Shown piece after piece: positions 1 to 8,799 of a stretch of DNA of 64,000 nt. The stretch lies in the NCBI GenBank assembly GCA_963842975.1, contig CAWJIH010000006.1, forward strand, positions 186,001 through 250,000, written 5' to 3'. This DNA is from JACJWR01 sp963842975 (GTDB taxonomy: Bacteria > Actinomycetota > Actinomycetes > S36-B12 > UBA10799). Under the pieces are notes generated by a model that had not been told where the DNA came from, did not search any database, and worked only from the letters and a program-made list of their open reading frames with translations. The number at the start of each line of letters is the position of its first letter. Within the stretch, counting starts at the first letter, position 1. A program made the translations under genes and the position numbers.

Positions 1-1227
1 TGAGCCGACCATGTGAATTCCCACGATCGGCCCGTCCTTCTGCCGGATCAACTTGATGAATCCGGCAGTCGCGAGGATCTGACTCTTGCCGTTGCCGCCG
101 AGGTTGTATTCCACCGACTCGATGTTGTCCGCGCCGAAAACTTCCTGGGCCTGGTCTTCGTTGTAGCCCACCGATGCGACCTCTGGCTCGCAGTAGGTGA
201 CGCGCGGAATGGCCTTCTCGTCGATCACCTGTGGACCAAGTCCAGCGATTTCTTCGGCCACGAAGATGCCTTGGGCAAATCCGCGGTGGGCCAACTGCAG
301 TCCGGGCACGATGTCGCCTACTGCGTAAACCCCCGGGATGTTCGTGCGCAGCCGCTCGTCGGTCAACACGAAACCGCGGTCCATCGCGACCCCGAGTTCT
401 TCGTACCCCATGCCCGCGGTGTTTGGACCCCGGCCGACCGCCACCAGCAGGATGTCGGCGTCATATGACTGGCCATTCTCCAACGTCACGTGCACGCCTG
501 ATTCGTCCTGTGTCACACCCGTGACCCGCGCTCCGGTGCTGAACTTGATCCCGCGCTTGCGGAACGCCCGTTCCAGCGCTTTTGAGGCCGCTGCATCCTC
601 AGATGGCACGAGCCGCGGCAGCGCCTCCACAATCGTCACCTCGGAGCCAAACGAGCGCCAGACACTTGCAAACTCCACCCCAATGACGCCGCCCCCCAGC
701 ACAATCACGCGGTTGGGGATCCACTCCATCGCCACGGCTTGGTCGCTGGTGATGACGAGGCCACCGATGTCGATACCCGGAAGGGTGCGCGCATAGGAAC
801 CCGTGGCGAGGACAACGTTGCGTCCCACGTAGCGGACGCCGGCCACCTCCACCGCGTTCGGTTCCACGAGCCGACCCTCGCCGGCGACGAAAGTGACGCC
901 GCGGCTGGAAACCAGGCCCTGCAACCCCTTGTACAGCCTGGAGATGACGCCGTCTTTGTACTTATTGACCTTGATCATGTCGATGTCGTTCAAGGTGGCA
1001 TTCACCCCGAAAGCCGACCCTTCGCGAACTTCGTCGGCGACCTCGGCTGCATGCAGCAGGGCCTTGGTGGGGATACATCCGCGGTGCAGGCAGGTGCCGC
1101 CCAACTCAGCCTTTTCGATCAAGGCGACACTGAGCCCCAATTGCGAGGCCCGCAGAGCGCAGGCGTAGCCTCCGCTACCGCCGCCGAGTACCACGATGTC
1201 GAATTCGGTCGCCCCGGCTTCGGTCAC
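1..1227 (-). CDS. lpdA: dihydrolipoamide dehydrogenase (E3), C-terminus cut by window edge
   Basis: This flavoenzyme reoxidises dihydrolipoyl groups of 2-oxoacid dehydrogenase complexes with NAD+. The start is a GTG with a GAAGGG ribosome site just upstream. The frame is open for 409 codons to the left edge, so about 50 C-terminal residues, including the catalytic His-Glu pair, lie outside. Visible motifs are the FAD fold GGGSGG (residues 15-20), the redox disulphide C46-x4-C51 in CLHRGC, the NAD fold GGGVIG (178-183) and a second FAD contact at VGDI near residue 310. CLHRGC instead of CLNVGC is, as I recall, the form usual in actinobacterial Lpd. pepA lies 118 nt upstream on the same strand. 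The family call is firm. Which complex it serves cannot be told from here. Confidence 0.95.
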   Translation of the reverse strand, partial: MTEAGATEFDIVVLGGGSGGYACALRASQLGLSVALIEKAELGGTCLHRGCIPTKALLHAAEVADEVREGSAFGVNATLNDIDMIKVNKYKDGVISRLYKGLQGLVSSRGVTFVAGEGRLVEPNAVEVAGVRYVGRNVVLATGSYARTLPGIDIGGLVITSDQAVAMEWIPNRVIVLGGGVIGVEFASVWRSFGSEVTIVEALPRLVPSEDAAASKALERAFRKRGIKFSTGARVTGVTQDESGVHVTLENGQSYDADILLVAVGRGPNTAGMGYEELGVAMDRGFVLTDERLRTNIPGVYAVGDIVPGLQLAHRGFAQGIFVAEEIAGLGPQVIDEKAIPRVTYCEPEVASVGYNEDQAQEVFGADNIESVEYNLGGNGKSQILATAGFIKLIRQKDGPIVGIHMVGS

Positions 1228-1345
1228 GTCGGATCCCTTCTGGTGCAGTCGATGCGTGCGCGCGCCCTATCTTGTCACTACTAGACCTGCCGCGGCCACC
1301 GCTGACGAAGGATTACCCAACGCTGTTTGCCAAACTCGGCAACAG

Positions 1346-2819
1346 TCAGCCAGCCATCTCCTCAGCGACCTGCACCAACGTCCGGACGGCGAAACCAGTG
1401 CCACCACTTGGGGTGTAGCCGTGAGGGTCGCCTTCGTTGAACGCGGGTCCGGCGATATCCAGGTGGACCCAACGGGTGCCGTCGGTGACGAATTCACGCA
1501 GGAACAAGCCGGCGGTGAGCATGCCCCCGTTGCGCTCGCCGATGTTGGCGATGTCGGCAATCTTCGAATCCAAAGATGCGCGAAGTGGCTCCGGCAGCGG
1601 CATCGGCCAGATGGACTCGCCAGTTCGATCAGCACTGGACACCACCGATGCCCGAGCGTCGTCGACGTTGCCCATCGCCGCGCCGACGTGGGCACCGAGG
1701 GCCACCATCTGCGCGCCTGTGAGGGTAGCCACGTCCACCAAAAGGTCTGGATCGTCTTCGCACGCCCGGGAAAGGGCGTCGGCCATGATGAGTCGGCCCT
1801 CAGCGTCCGTGTTGAGAACCTCCACGGTGGTGCCGTTGTAGGTGGTCAACACGTCACCCGGGCGTTGGGCGGTGCCGCTGGGCATGTTCTCCACCAACGG
1901 CAAGTACGCGGTCACCTTGAGGGGAATCTTGAGCCGGGCAATCGCCAGGGTGGCGGCCATGACGGCCGCGGCCCCACCCATGTCGCACTTCATCGTGATC
2001 ATTCCGGTCGGCGTTTTCAGCGAAAGCCCGCCGGAGTCGAATGTGACACCCTTGCCCACCAAGCCCAGGTGCTGGTGGCTGCGGGGTGGACGATACGTCA
2101 TCCGCACCAAACGAGGCGGGTGCGCGGAGCCTTTGCCCACTCCGATGATCCCCCCGTAGCCGCCCCGGGCCAGTTTCGATTCGTCCGACACCTCCACCCG
2201 GATCGAAGTGTCCGAGGCAGCCCGGCGCACCAGGGTCGCGAAATCATCGGGCACCAAGTCCGCCGGCGGGGTGTTGACGAGGTCGCGTGCGGTGCAGACG
2301 GCAGTAGCCACCTCAGCAGCGCGATCAAGTGCCCGCTGCACAGCTGGCTTTCTCGCCGACGTGCTGCTGAGTTTGTATGTTGCAGCCGCGCGATCCGTGC
2401 CACTGTCGGTGCGGTATCTGGTGAAGTCGTAGGCCCCCAATACACATCCCTGACCCACGGCCGCAATGTGTTCGGCGGAATCGACCGGACAGTCCACCGC
2501 GATGGTGGTGTGCTCCGAAAGCGCCCGACCCGCCGCGCCAGCCGCCTGACGCAAGGACTCTGGGTCCAACCCTTGGGTCATGGTGAACACGACGACCGGG
2601 GAGCGCACCACCCCGCCGGAGGGAATCACCCGGGCCTCGTTCACACCGCATCCTGGAGAACACCTGATCTAGCATTCCGGCCAGCTTCAAAGTCGTGCTG
2701 CGAGTCGTCCCGGCGCCGGAACGAACGGCGAATTTCGCGCCATCGCGTTCCACGAAGACCACGAGGGCGTCGGCTCGCACATCGGCTGCTGGCTTGGACG
2801 TCAATCGAATCGATGTCAC
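1346..2819 (-). CDS. pepA: leucyl aminopeptidase (M17 family), with an apparent frameshift near the N-terminus
   Basis: M17 enzymes are cytosolic two-metal aminopeptidases that remove N-terminal residues from peptides. The catalytic part (2644 to 1346) is intact: KGVTFDSGG, MKCDMGGAAAV and the family signature NTDAEGRL are all present. The typical N-terminal domain begins at a GTG at 2819, preceded by AAGGAG 10 nt upstream, with DALVVFVERDG-like sequence. It runs in a different frame, and the change falls between about 2690 and 2645. Removing one base gives about 490 residues, the usual family length. A TAGGCT -10 box lies about 35 nt upstream of the start codon. If the frame break is real, only the N-terminal domain would be lost from a protein restarting at the GTG at 2644. 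Confidence 0.88.
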
Positions 2820-2892
2820 TTTTGCGGAACTCCTTCGTGGGCGGGCTTAAGGGGCAGCCTAGAGAAGTCGGCCGCCCCGCGCCTGCGCGACG

Positions 2893-2898
2893 TACCGT
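2893..2898 (+). promoter_or_regulatory. -10 box TACCGT for the thioredoxin/CcdA-like gene
   Basis: TACCGT lies 6 nt before the ATG at 2905, in the gap shared with divergently transcribed pepA. The spacing puts the transcription start at or next to the ATG. The intervening GGAGGT is too close to the ATG to act as a normal ribosome site. The call is inferred from position and the TANNNT pattern. Confidence 0.45.
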
Positions 2899-2904
2899 GG
2901 AGGT

Positions 2905-4276
2905 ATGGCTGCTGATGCTTCCAAGAGGTCAACCGGGTCGCGGCGATCCGGATCAGCGGGCGGCCGAGTCAGCAGCCGTCGATTGGGACCCGGCTCAGTG
3001 CTGGTGTTGATGCTTGGAATGGTACTCATCGCCGCAGGTTTTTTCGCGTCCCCTGCGGTGACTGCCGCGAGCCCGGCCGCGGCGAGCTGCGGCCGTGCGG
3101 GTGCAAGCCGAGGACCCCGACATTGTGCTCTTCCACGGCGAGGGCTGCCCACACTGTGCCGACGAGCGGGCATTCCTGGCCGACCTGCGCGAACGCCGCA
3201 GCGACATCACGGTGGCGGAGTACGAAGTCTGGTACGACGAAGGCAACCGGGCGCTGCTTGCCGAGTATGAGCAGCGCCTCGGATTCACCGCCCAAGGGGT
3301 GCCGGTCACGATCGTTGGCGATCGGGTGTGGATCGGGTTCTCCGAGTCGATCGGTAGCCAAATCGAGCAGGCATTGCCATCGGCCAGCACCGAGGAGCCG
3401 GCGCCTTCCGAAGCCGAAGTCGGCCCCAGGGTGGACGTGCCGCTGCTGGGCAGCTTCTCGTTGGCAGGATCCTCGCTGGTCACCGCGACCTTGGTGATCG
3501 GGTTCGTCGACGGCGTCAATCCCTGCTCGCTGTGGGTGCTCTCGGTGTTGTTGGCAATCGTGCTGCACAGCGGATCCCGGCGGCGGGTGGCGCTTGTGGG
3601 GGCTACCTTCCTCTCGATCACCGCCGGTATGTACGGGCTCTACATCGTGGGTTTCTACTCCGCTCTGGACTACCTCGACCAAATGGTGTGGATCCGGATC
3701 GTGGTAGCGGCGATCGCCTTCACCTTCGGGCTGCTGCAACTACTCGACGGGCTAGCGCCAGGACGGGCGCCATCGTTGTCCATCTCCGCAGAGGCCAAAC
3801 CCGGGTTGTATCGGCGGATGCGGCGACTCTCAGCATCAGACCAGAACCTGCCGACCTTGCTCGGGGGCACCGCAGTGCTGGCCGTCGGCGTCTCGCTGCT
3901 GGAGACCCCCTGCACGGCGGGCCTGCCACTGCTGTGGACGACCCTGCTGGCCGATCAGGGGGTGCCGAGAGCTGAAGCCATCGCCCTGTTCGCCCTCTAC
4001 ATGCTGGTTTTTCTGATTGACGAGTTGCTGCTCTTCGCCGCCGCTGTGGTCACGATGCGGGCGACTCGGGTTCAGGAACGGCACGGTCGCGCATTGAAGA
4101 TCCTTGCCGGCTCGGTACTGCTGACTCTCGCGACGACCATGATCGTGATGCCAGAAGCGCTCACCACGGTGGCGGGGACTCTGGTGGTGTTCGGCACATC
4201 GGGGTTGCTCGCCGTGCTGTTGTGGTGGCTGTCGAGGCGGCCCCGAGCATCACAGATGAAGGTCCCACCCGGCTAG
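2905..4276 (+). CDS. thioredoxin-like / CcdA-like membrane thiol-redox protein, apparent frameshift after the signal peptide
   Basis: The protein probably moves reducing power across the membrane to extracytoplasmic thiols. In frame-corrected numbering (about 456 residues) it has an Arg/Ser-rich N-terminus, a hydrophobic signal/anchor around residues 30-52, and a thioredoxin-fold domain with CPHC at 81-84. About six membrane helices follow. Conserved cysteines sit in GVNPCSLW and ETPCTAGLP, matching the paired intramembrane cysteines of the CcdA/DsbD family. The first 60 or so codons and the rest are in different frames, and the change lies around 3080-3094, just after the signal sequence. 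The segment from the GTG at 3095 would lack a signal peptide on its own. The gene stops 5 nt from the convergent DUF2786 gene. Its physiological partner is unknown. Confidence 0.8.
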
Positions 4277-4281
4277 CGTTC

Positions 4282-5094
4282 TCAAGCTGGTGGGAGGCGG
4301 CCTGCGGAGCGCAGTTTGCCGGAGTTGCCCAAGCTCGTGGTGCGCGCGGCGGCATCCCCTGCTCTAGCCGAATTGGAATGTGACCCGGCATAGGCACCGC
4401 CGTAGCCCCGCCAACTGCCGCGGGCGTTCGAGGTCTCCTGGTGAAATGAACGGACTTGATCGGACTTCGCGGCCAACACCAACTCGGCCCCGCCGTTCGC
4501 GGAACCGTTGCTGTCGGGCCGAGGCGATGCGTCGGCCTCGGCGACCGCCGACTTTCGAGCCTCTCGCAGGCGCGTGCCGATCCGGGTGATGAACGCCACC
4601 ATGAAGGTCGCCTTGGCCGTCCGGCCCGTGATCGGAACGTCCACCATGCCCAGCCCTCGCTGGTAGGTAGGTGTGGTGTCGCCTTCCCAGCGGCGGGATT
4701 TCATCCAGTCTTGGGCACCGGCAACCATCCGCGGGGCACACGCCAGCCAGATGGCCTCGACTGTGTCAACGTCGTCTTCGGATCCGTAGGCAATGACGTA
4801 GGTGGAGTTGTGCGCGACGTCCACCAGCACATCGTTGGGGCGTGCGATCGCGCTGAACAATGCCACTAGGTGGGTGTTGGCTGCCCGACGTGGTTCGCCG
4901 ATGCGGATGGTGCGTTGGAGCAACTTGGCCGGGCGGTGATCTTTGGCCGACTGGCGCGCGGCTAGGGCAGCCAGGTCGATGGCATGCAGGGTGGCGAGGT
5001 GTTGGGCTTTGGCCAGATAGGCCTCCGCCTCCTCCTCGCTGTCGGTGCGCTCAGACTTGGCGAGCAAAGCAGCGACGGTGTCGATTGTGGGCAT
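4282..5094 (-). CDS. DUF2786 domain-containing protein
   Basis: This is a 270-residue protein of unknown function. Residues 5-45 fit the DUF2786 helical motif (VAALLAKSERT, then EEEAEAYLAKAQHLA). The middle contains a conserved-looking segment (GSEDDVDTVEAIWLACAPRM), and the last 60 residues are Gly/Ser/Ala-rich and probably disordered. It starts at an ATG after a GGGGGAGGA ribosome site. The gene lies 18 nt downstream of, and in the same direction as, a TIGR04338-type metallohydrolase. As I recall, the two genes are neighbours in other actinobacteria, which suggests a shared function. Confidence 0.75.
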   Translation of the reverse strand: MPTIDTVAALLAKSERTDSEEEAEAYLAKAQHLATLHAIDLAALAARQSAKDHRPAKLLQRTIRIGEPRRAANTHLVALFSAIARPNDVLVDVAHNSTYVIAYGSEDDVDTVEAIWLACAPRMVAGAQDWMKSRRWEGDTTPTYQRGLGMVDVPITGRTAKATFMVAFITRIGTRLREARKSAVAEADASPRPDSNGSANGGAELVLAAKSDQVRSFHQETSNARGSWRGYGGAYAGSHSNSARAGDAAARTTSLGNSGKLRSAGRLPPA

Positions 5095-5112
5095 GTTGCG
5101 GTGGTCCTCCCC

Positions 5113-5664
5113 CTAGGTGGTTGCCATGCGGCTGAGATGAAGGTCAAACAACACTGCGAGCGCCCAGCCCCCGGTCTCGCCGGTAGCCACGCGGTGCAAC
5201 GCAATGAGGTGTGCGCGAAAAGCTGGGCCGTGAGGTGGCGCAGCATGGGTGCGGGTGTGATGGTCGAGGTGGTGGGCAACTTCATGCAGCACCACGTGCT
5301 CGCGGAGCATTTCGGAGGTTTCCGGGATTGCGATGGTGCGCGGGTGCTCCCAGTGTGCGCGGGTGTCGCCCGCGCGAGCGCGCACCAGAAGATCTGGGAC
5401 GTTGCGTGGCCATACCTGGTGAGACGCTGATAGTCGCAGCGCCTTCACGTAGGAGTCGACATCGGCGATTGATCCGAACTTCCGCTCTGCAGGGAGCAGC
5501 ACCTGGGAACCGGCAAGTTCGGTGAGGACCGGCCCGGCTGGGGGATTGGCACGCTGGCACATTCGGGAGTAGAGGTCTTCACACCGGTAGACGTCGATGC
5601 GACCGCGGTCGTGGGACGCAGGGTGTGCAGGCATGGGAAGAAGTTTAGGTTCGCCCTCCGACAC
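5113..5664 (-). CDS. putative zinc metallohydrolase, TIGR04338-like
   Basis: This 183-residue protein carries a metalloprotease-type motif, LHEVAHH with HEVAH at residues 127-131, followed by HGPAF at 145-149. The spacing suits a third metal ligand downstream. There is no signal peptide or membrane segment, so it should act in the cytosol. The substrate is unknown. It begins at a GTG 84 nt from the divergent dehydrogenase gene and precedes the DUF2786 gene, probably in one transcript. The TIGR04338 assignment rests on motif and context by eye. Confidence 0.7.
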   Translation of the reverse strand: MSEGEPKLLPMPAHPASHDRGRIDVYRCEDLYSRMCQRANPPAGPVLTELAGSQVLLPAERKFGSIADVDSYVKALRLSASHQVWPRNVPDLLVRARAGDTRAHWEHPRTIAIPETSEMLREHVVLHEVAHHLDHHTRTHAAPPHGPAFRAHLIALHRVATGETGGWALAVLFDLHLSRMATT

Positions 5665-5736
5665 GGCTGCCCGCTAGCAGATGTGCTGTGGATAACGCTT
5701 CGGGTTGATTCGGTCCGGGCCAGCCAGCGTCCGACC

Positions 5737-5742
5737 TAGCAT
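5737..5742 (+). promoter_or_regulatory. -10 box TAGCAT for the MDR dehydrogenase gene
   Basis: TAGCAT sits 5 nt before the ATG at 5748, in the 83-nt gap between divergent genes. The position suggests a leaderless transcript, although the intervening GAGGT could also help ribosome binding if transcription starts further upstream. No convincing -35 box is visible. Confidence 0.4.
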
Positions 5743-5747
5743 GAGGT

Positions 5748-6782
5748 ATGCGCCAATTGATGTACACCGAGCCCGGCCGGTTGGAATGGCTCGAGCAGTT
5801 CGAGCCGGTGCATATTGATACCCATGCCGCCTGGGTGCGCCCGCGTGCAGTGGGCCGGTGCGATCTAGATGTGCACATGGCCTCCGAGGGGCTCTTTCCC
5901 GGCCCCTACACGGTCGGACACCAAATCGTCGGCGACATCATCGCCCTCGGTAACGGGGTACGGGTCCACCAAGTCGGGCAACGTGTGGTGGTGCCTTTCC
6001 AGGTGTCCTGTGGTGCTTGTCGCGCCTGCCGACGCCGCCACTTCGCAGCCTGCGACGTTTTCATCGCCCCGGCGGGTTCGGCGTTTGGTTTCGGTGCGGC
6101 CGGGGGAGGCCACGGTGGCGGCATGTGCGATGTGCTCGAGGTCCCGTTCGCCGATCACCTGCTCATGGAGGCGCCAGCGAATGTGACCGACGAAGTGCTC
6201 GCAAGGGTGCCGGACAACGTTATCCAGGGCTACCGGGCGGTGGCCGAGGGGCTGGCGGCGGAACCGGCAGCGGAGGTGCTGGTGATCGGTGGCGACGCGC
6301 CGTCGACCGGACTTTTTGCAGTTGCCGCCGCGCGTGCCCTGGGAGCCCACCGAGTGCGCTACGCGGATCGTGACCCGGCACTGCTCGCTGCGGCCGAAAC
6401 CCTCGGCGCCGACGCGATAGAGGTCGCCGAAGCCTGGCCGCAACAAGGATTCCCGCGGGCGGATGTGGTGGTGGCGAATTCCGGTGAGCACGAGGGGTTG
6501 CTGACTGCGATTCGATCCACGGCGCCCTATGGCCGACTCACCAGCGTGGTGATGCACATCGCCGCGGCGGAGGTTTCGCTGCCACTGTCACAGATGTATC
6601 AGCGCGGCATCACTTTGCACACCTCGCGGGCTGATTCCCGTCGCTACCTGCCCGAGGTACTCGCGCTGGTGGAGTCGGGGCAACTTGATCCAGCACTGGT
6701 GCCGAGCACAATCGTCGACTGGGATGACGCTGCCGAACGCTGGACCGAACCGGCGATCAGCCTGGTCGTGAGTCGAAGCTGA
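5748..6782 (+). CDS. zinc-dependent alcohol dehydrogenase-like protein (MDR superfamily)
   Basis: This 344-residue medium-chain dehydrogenase/reductase has a GroES-like catalytic domain (about 1-150) and a Rossmann domain (about 165-300). A structural-zinc cysteine cluster, CGACRACRRRHFAAC, is present. The likely catalytic-zinc ligands are the Cys of GRCDLD and the His of VGHQIVG, where the usual GHE reads GHQ. The cofactor loop VIGGDAPSTG departs from the common GxGxxG. An acidic or hydrophobic residue follows the second strand, so NAD/NADP preference is not obvious. The substrate is unknown. It is a single gene, convergent with the ABC exporter pair. Confidence 0.8.
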   Translation: MRQLMYTEPGRLEWLEQFEPVHIDTHAAWVRPRAVGRCDLDVHMASEGLFPGPYTVGHQIVGDIIALGNGVRVHQVGQRVVVPFQVSCGACRACRRRHFAACDVFIAPAGSAFGFGAAGGGHGGGMCDVLEVPFADHLLMEAPANVTDEVLARVPDNVIQGYRAVAEGLAAEPAAEVLVIGGDAPSTGLFAVAAARALGAHRVRYADRDPALLAAAETLGADAIEVAEAWPQQGFPRADVVVANSGEHEGLLTAIRSTAPYGRLTSVVMHIAAAEVSLPLSQMYQRGITLHTSRADSRRYLPEVLALVESGQLDPALVPSTIVDWDDAAERWTEPAISLVVSRS

Positions 6783-6819
6783 CGGCCCGTCGGATCACGC
6801 ATGACGAACGTGCGGTGAC

Positions 6820-8799
6820 TCAGGACGCAACGTCGTCATAGCTTGCGAGGAACTGGCTGTTGTAGAGGTCGTGGTAGAAGCCATCGGCTGCCATGAGTTC
6901 GTCGTGGTTGCCGGTTTCGACGATGCGGCCAGCGTCCATCACCACAATCGTGTCGGCGTCGCGAATCGTGGAGAGCCGGTGGGCGATCACAAATGAGGTT
7001 CGGCCCGAACGTAGGTCGGCCATGGCCTTCTGAATCAACACCTCAGTGCGGGTGTCTACCGAGCTGGTGGCCTCGTCCAGGATGAGCACGGCGGGGTCGG
7101 CCAGAAACGCCCGCGCGATCGTGATCAACTGCTTTTCCCCTGCCGACACGTTCGCAGCGTCGTCGCCGAGCACGGTGTCATAGCCATCCGGCAGGGTGCG
7201 CACGAGCCGGTCGACGTGGGCTGCGGTGGCCGCAGCGATGATCTCCTCCTCGGTGGCGCCTGCCCGGCCGTAGGCGATGTTGTCTCGAATCGTGCCTTTG
7301 AACAGCCAGGTGTCCTGAAGCACCATGCCGAACGACAGACGGAGGTCATCCCTGGTGAGGTCTCGAATGTCCACCCCATCGAGCCGAATCGCCCCGGCGT
7401 CGATTTCGTAGAACCGCATCAGCAGGTTGACCAAGGTGGTCTTGCCGGCGCCGGTCGGGCCGACGATGGCGATCGCCGCGCCTGGGGCAACGTCGAGGCT
7501 GAGGTTGTCGATCAGTGGTTGGTCCGTGGTGTAGCGGAACGACACGTCGTCGAACTCCACTTCGCCGCGTACCCGACCGAGCCGCACCGGCTCGCGAGTT
7601 TCCGGCTCCTGTTCGTCCTCATCGAGGAGTTCAAACACACGCTCAGCTGAGGCAATACCGGACTGCAGCAGGTTGACGATGCTGGCGATCTGAGTGATCG
7701 GCATCGTGAACTGCCGGGAGTATTGGATGAACGCCTGCACGTCACCCAGCGACATGGTGCCGCTCGCCACCCGCACCCCGCCGATCACCGCGATCGCTAC
7801 GTAGTTGAGGTTGGCGATGAAGTTCATCGACGGCGCAATGATTCCGGAGATGAATTGAGCCGCGAAACTGCTCTTGTACATCTCGTTGTTCGCCTTCGAG
7901 AATTGCTCGATTGCCTCACCCTGGTGGCCGTAGACCTTGACGATTTCGTGGCCGGAATACATCTCCTCAACGTGGCCGTTGAGGACTCCGGTCCATTTCC
8001 ACTGGCCCACGAACTTGCCCTGGCTGCGTTTCGCGATCGCCATGGTCACCACGAGCGACAGCGGCACTGTGAGCAGGGAAATCAGGGCCAGCAGCGGCGA
8101 AATCCACACCATCATCGCGAGCACCCCGATCACCGTCAGAACCGAGGTGATCATCTGCGTGAGGGTCTGCTGCAGCGTGGTGGAGATGTTGTCGATGTCG
8201 TTGGTGACACGGCTGAGCAGATCCCCGCGGGCGTGGGCGTCGTAGTACCTCAACGGGAGCCGACCCAACTTGTGGTCGACGTCTTCCCGCAGCCGGAACA
8301 TGGTGCGTTGGGTGACTCCGGCCATGAGATAGTTCTGACCCCAAGAAAACAGCGAACTGAGCACGTAGACCGCAGACACCAGCAGGATCACCCGGCTCAA
8401 CGCGGAGAAGTCGACTCCTTGTCCGGGGGTCACAGTCATGCCCGCGAGCATGTCGGCCTGGGTGGTTTGGCCGCTTGCACGCAGCGCCTCGACGGCTTGC
8501 TGTTGGGTGGTTCCAGACGCCAACTGTTGGCCCACCACCCCGTCGAAGATGATGTTCGTGGCGTCACCGAGCAGTTTGGGCCCGAGTACTGCGAGGAAGA
8601 CGCTGATGGAGCCCAACAGCAGCACCACCGCGATCACGATGCGTTCCGGGCGCAGCCGTTGCTCCATGCGCTTGAGTGAGCCTTTGAAGTCGCGTGGTTT
8701 CTCCGCCGGCAGCCGCATCCCCATGGCGCCGGGACCACCTTGAAATGGTCCGCCGCCCGCGGCTGGCCGGGTTCCGGGGCCTTCCTTCGTGGCGCTCAT
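6820..8799 (-). CDS. ABC exporter half-transporter (consensus ATPase site subunit)
   Basis: This 659-residue type IV ABC exporter subunit has an N-terminal extension of about 40 Gly/Pro-rich residues, six membrane helices (about 55-370) and a nucleotide-binding domain (about 410-650). Walker A GPTGAGKTT is near residue 446, the signature reads NVSAGEKQL, and Walker B VLILDEATSS has the catalytic Glu. SAGEKQ with an intact Glu is the pattern of the TM288-like partner in heterodimeric exporters. It overlaps the upstream partner gene by 4 nt (ATGA), so the two are translationally coupled. The substrate may be a lipid, drug or peptide. Nothing here decides it. Confidence 0.9.
   Translation of the reverse strand: MSATKEGPGTRPAAGGGPFQGGPGAMGMRLPAEKPRDFKGSLKRMEQRLRPERIVIAVVLLLGSISVFLAVLGPKLLGDATNIIFDGVVGQQLASGTTQQQAVEALRASGQTTQADMLAGMTVTPGQGVDFSALSRVILLVSAVYVLSSLFSWGQNYLMAGVTQRTMFRLREDVDHKLGRLPLRYYDAHARGDLLSRVTNDIDNISTTLQQTLTQMITSVLTVIGVLAMMVWISPLLALISLLTVPLSLVVTMAIAKRSQGKFVGQWKWTGVLNGHVEEMYSGHEIVKVYGHQGEAIEQFSKANNEMYKSSFAAQFISGIIAPSMNFIANLNYVAIAVIGGVRVASGTMSLGDVQAFIQYSRQFTMPITQIASIVNLLQSGIASAERVFELLDEDEQEPETREPVRLGRVRGEVEFDDVSFRYTTDQPLIDNLSLDVAPGAAIAIVGPTGAGKTTLVNLLMRFYEIDAGAIRLDGVDIRDLTRDDLRLSFGMVLQDTWLFKGTIRDNIAYGRAGATEEEIIAAATAAHVDRLVRTLPDGYDTVLGDDAANVSAGEKQLITIARAFLADPAVLILDEATSSVDTRTEVLIQKAMADLRSGRTSFVIAHRLSTIRDADTIVVMDAGRIVETGNHDELMAADGFYHDLYNSQFLASYDDVAS

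Noticed and set aside
1196..3010. A 604-codon plus-strand open frame across lpdA start and pepA
   Set aside because: It is antisense to well-conserved lpdA and pepA sequence, has no family resemblance and follows the high-GC shadow pattern.
7723..8679. A 318-codon plus-strand frame within the ABC exporter gene
   Set aside because: It is antisense to the membrane domain and rich in His/Asp/Gln, an artefact of mirrored codons.
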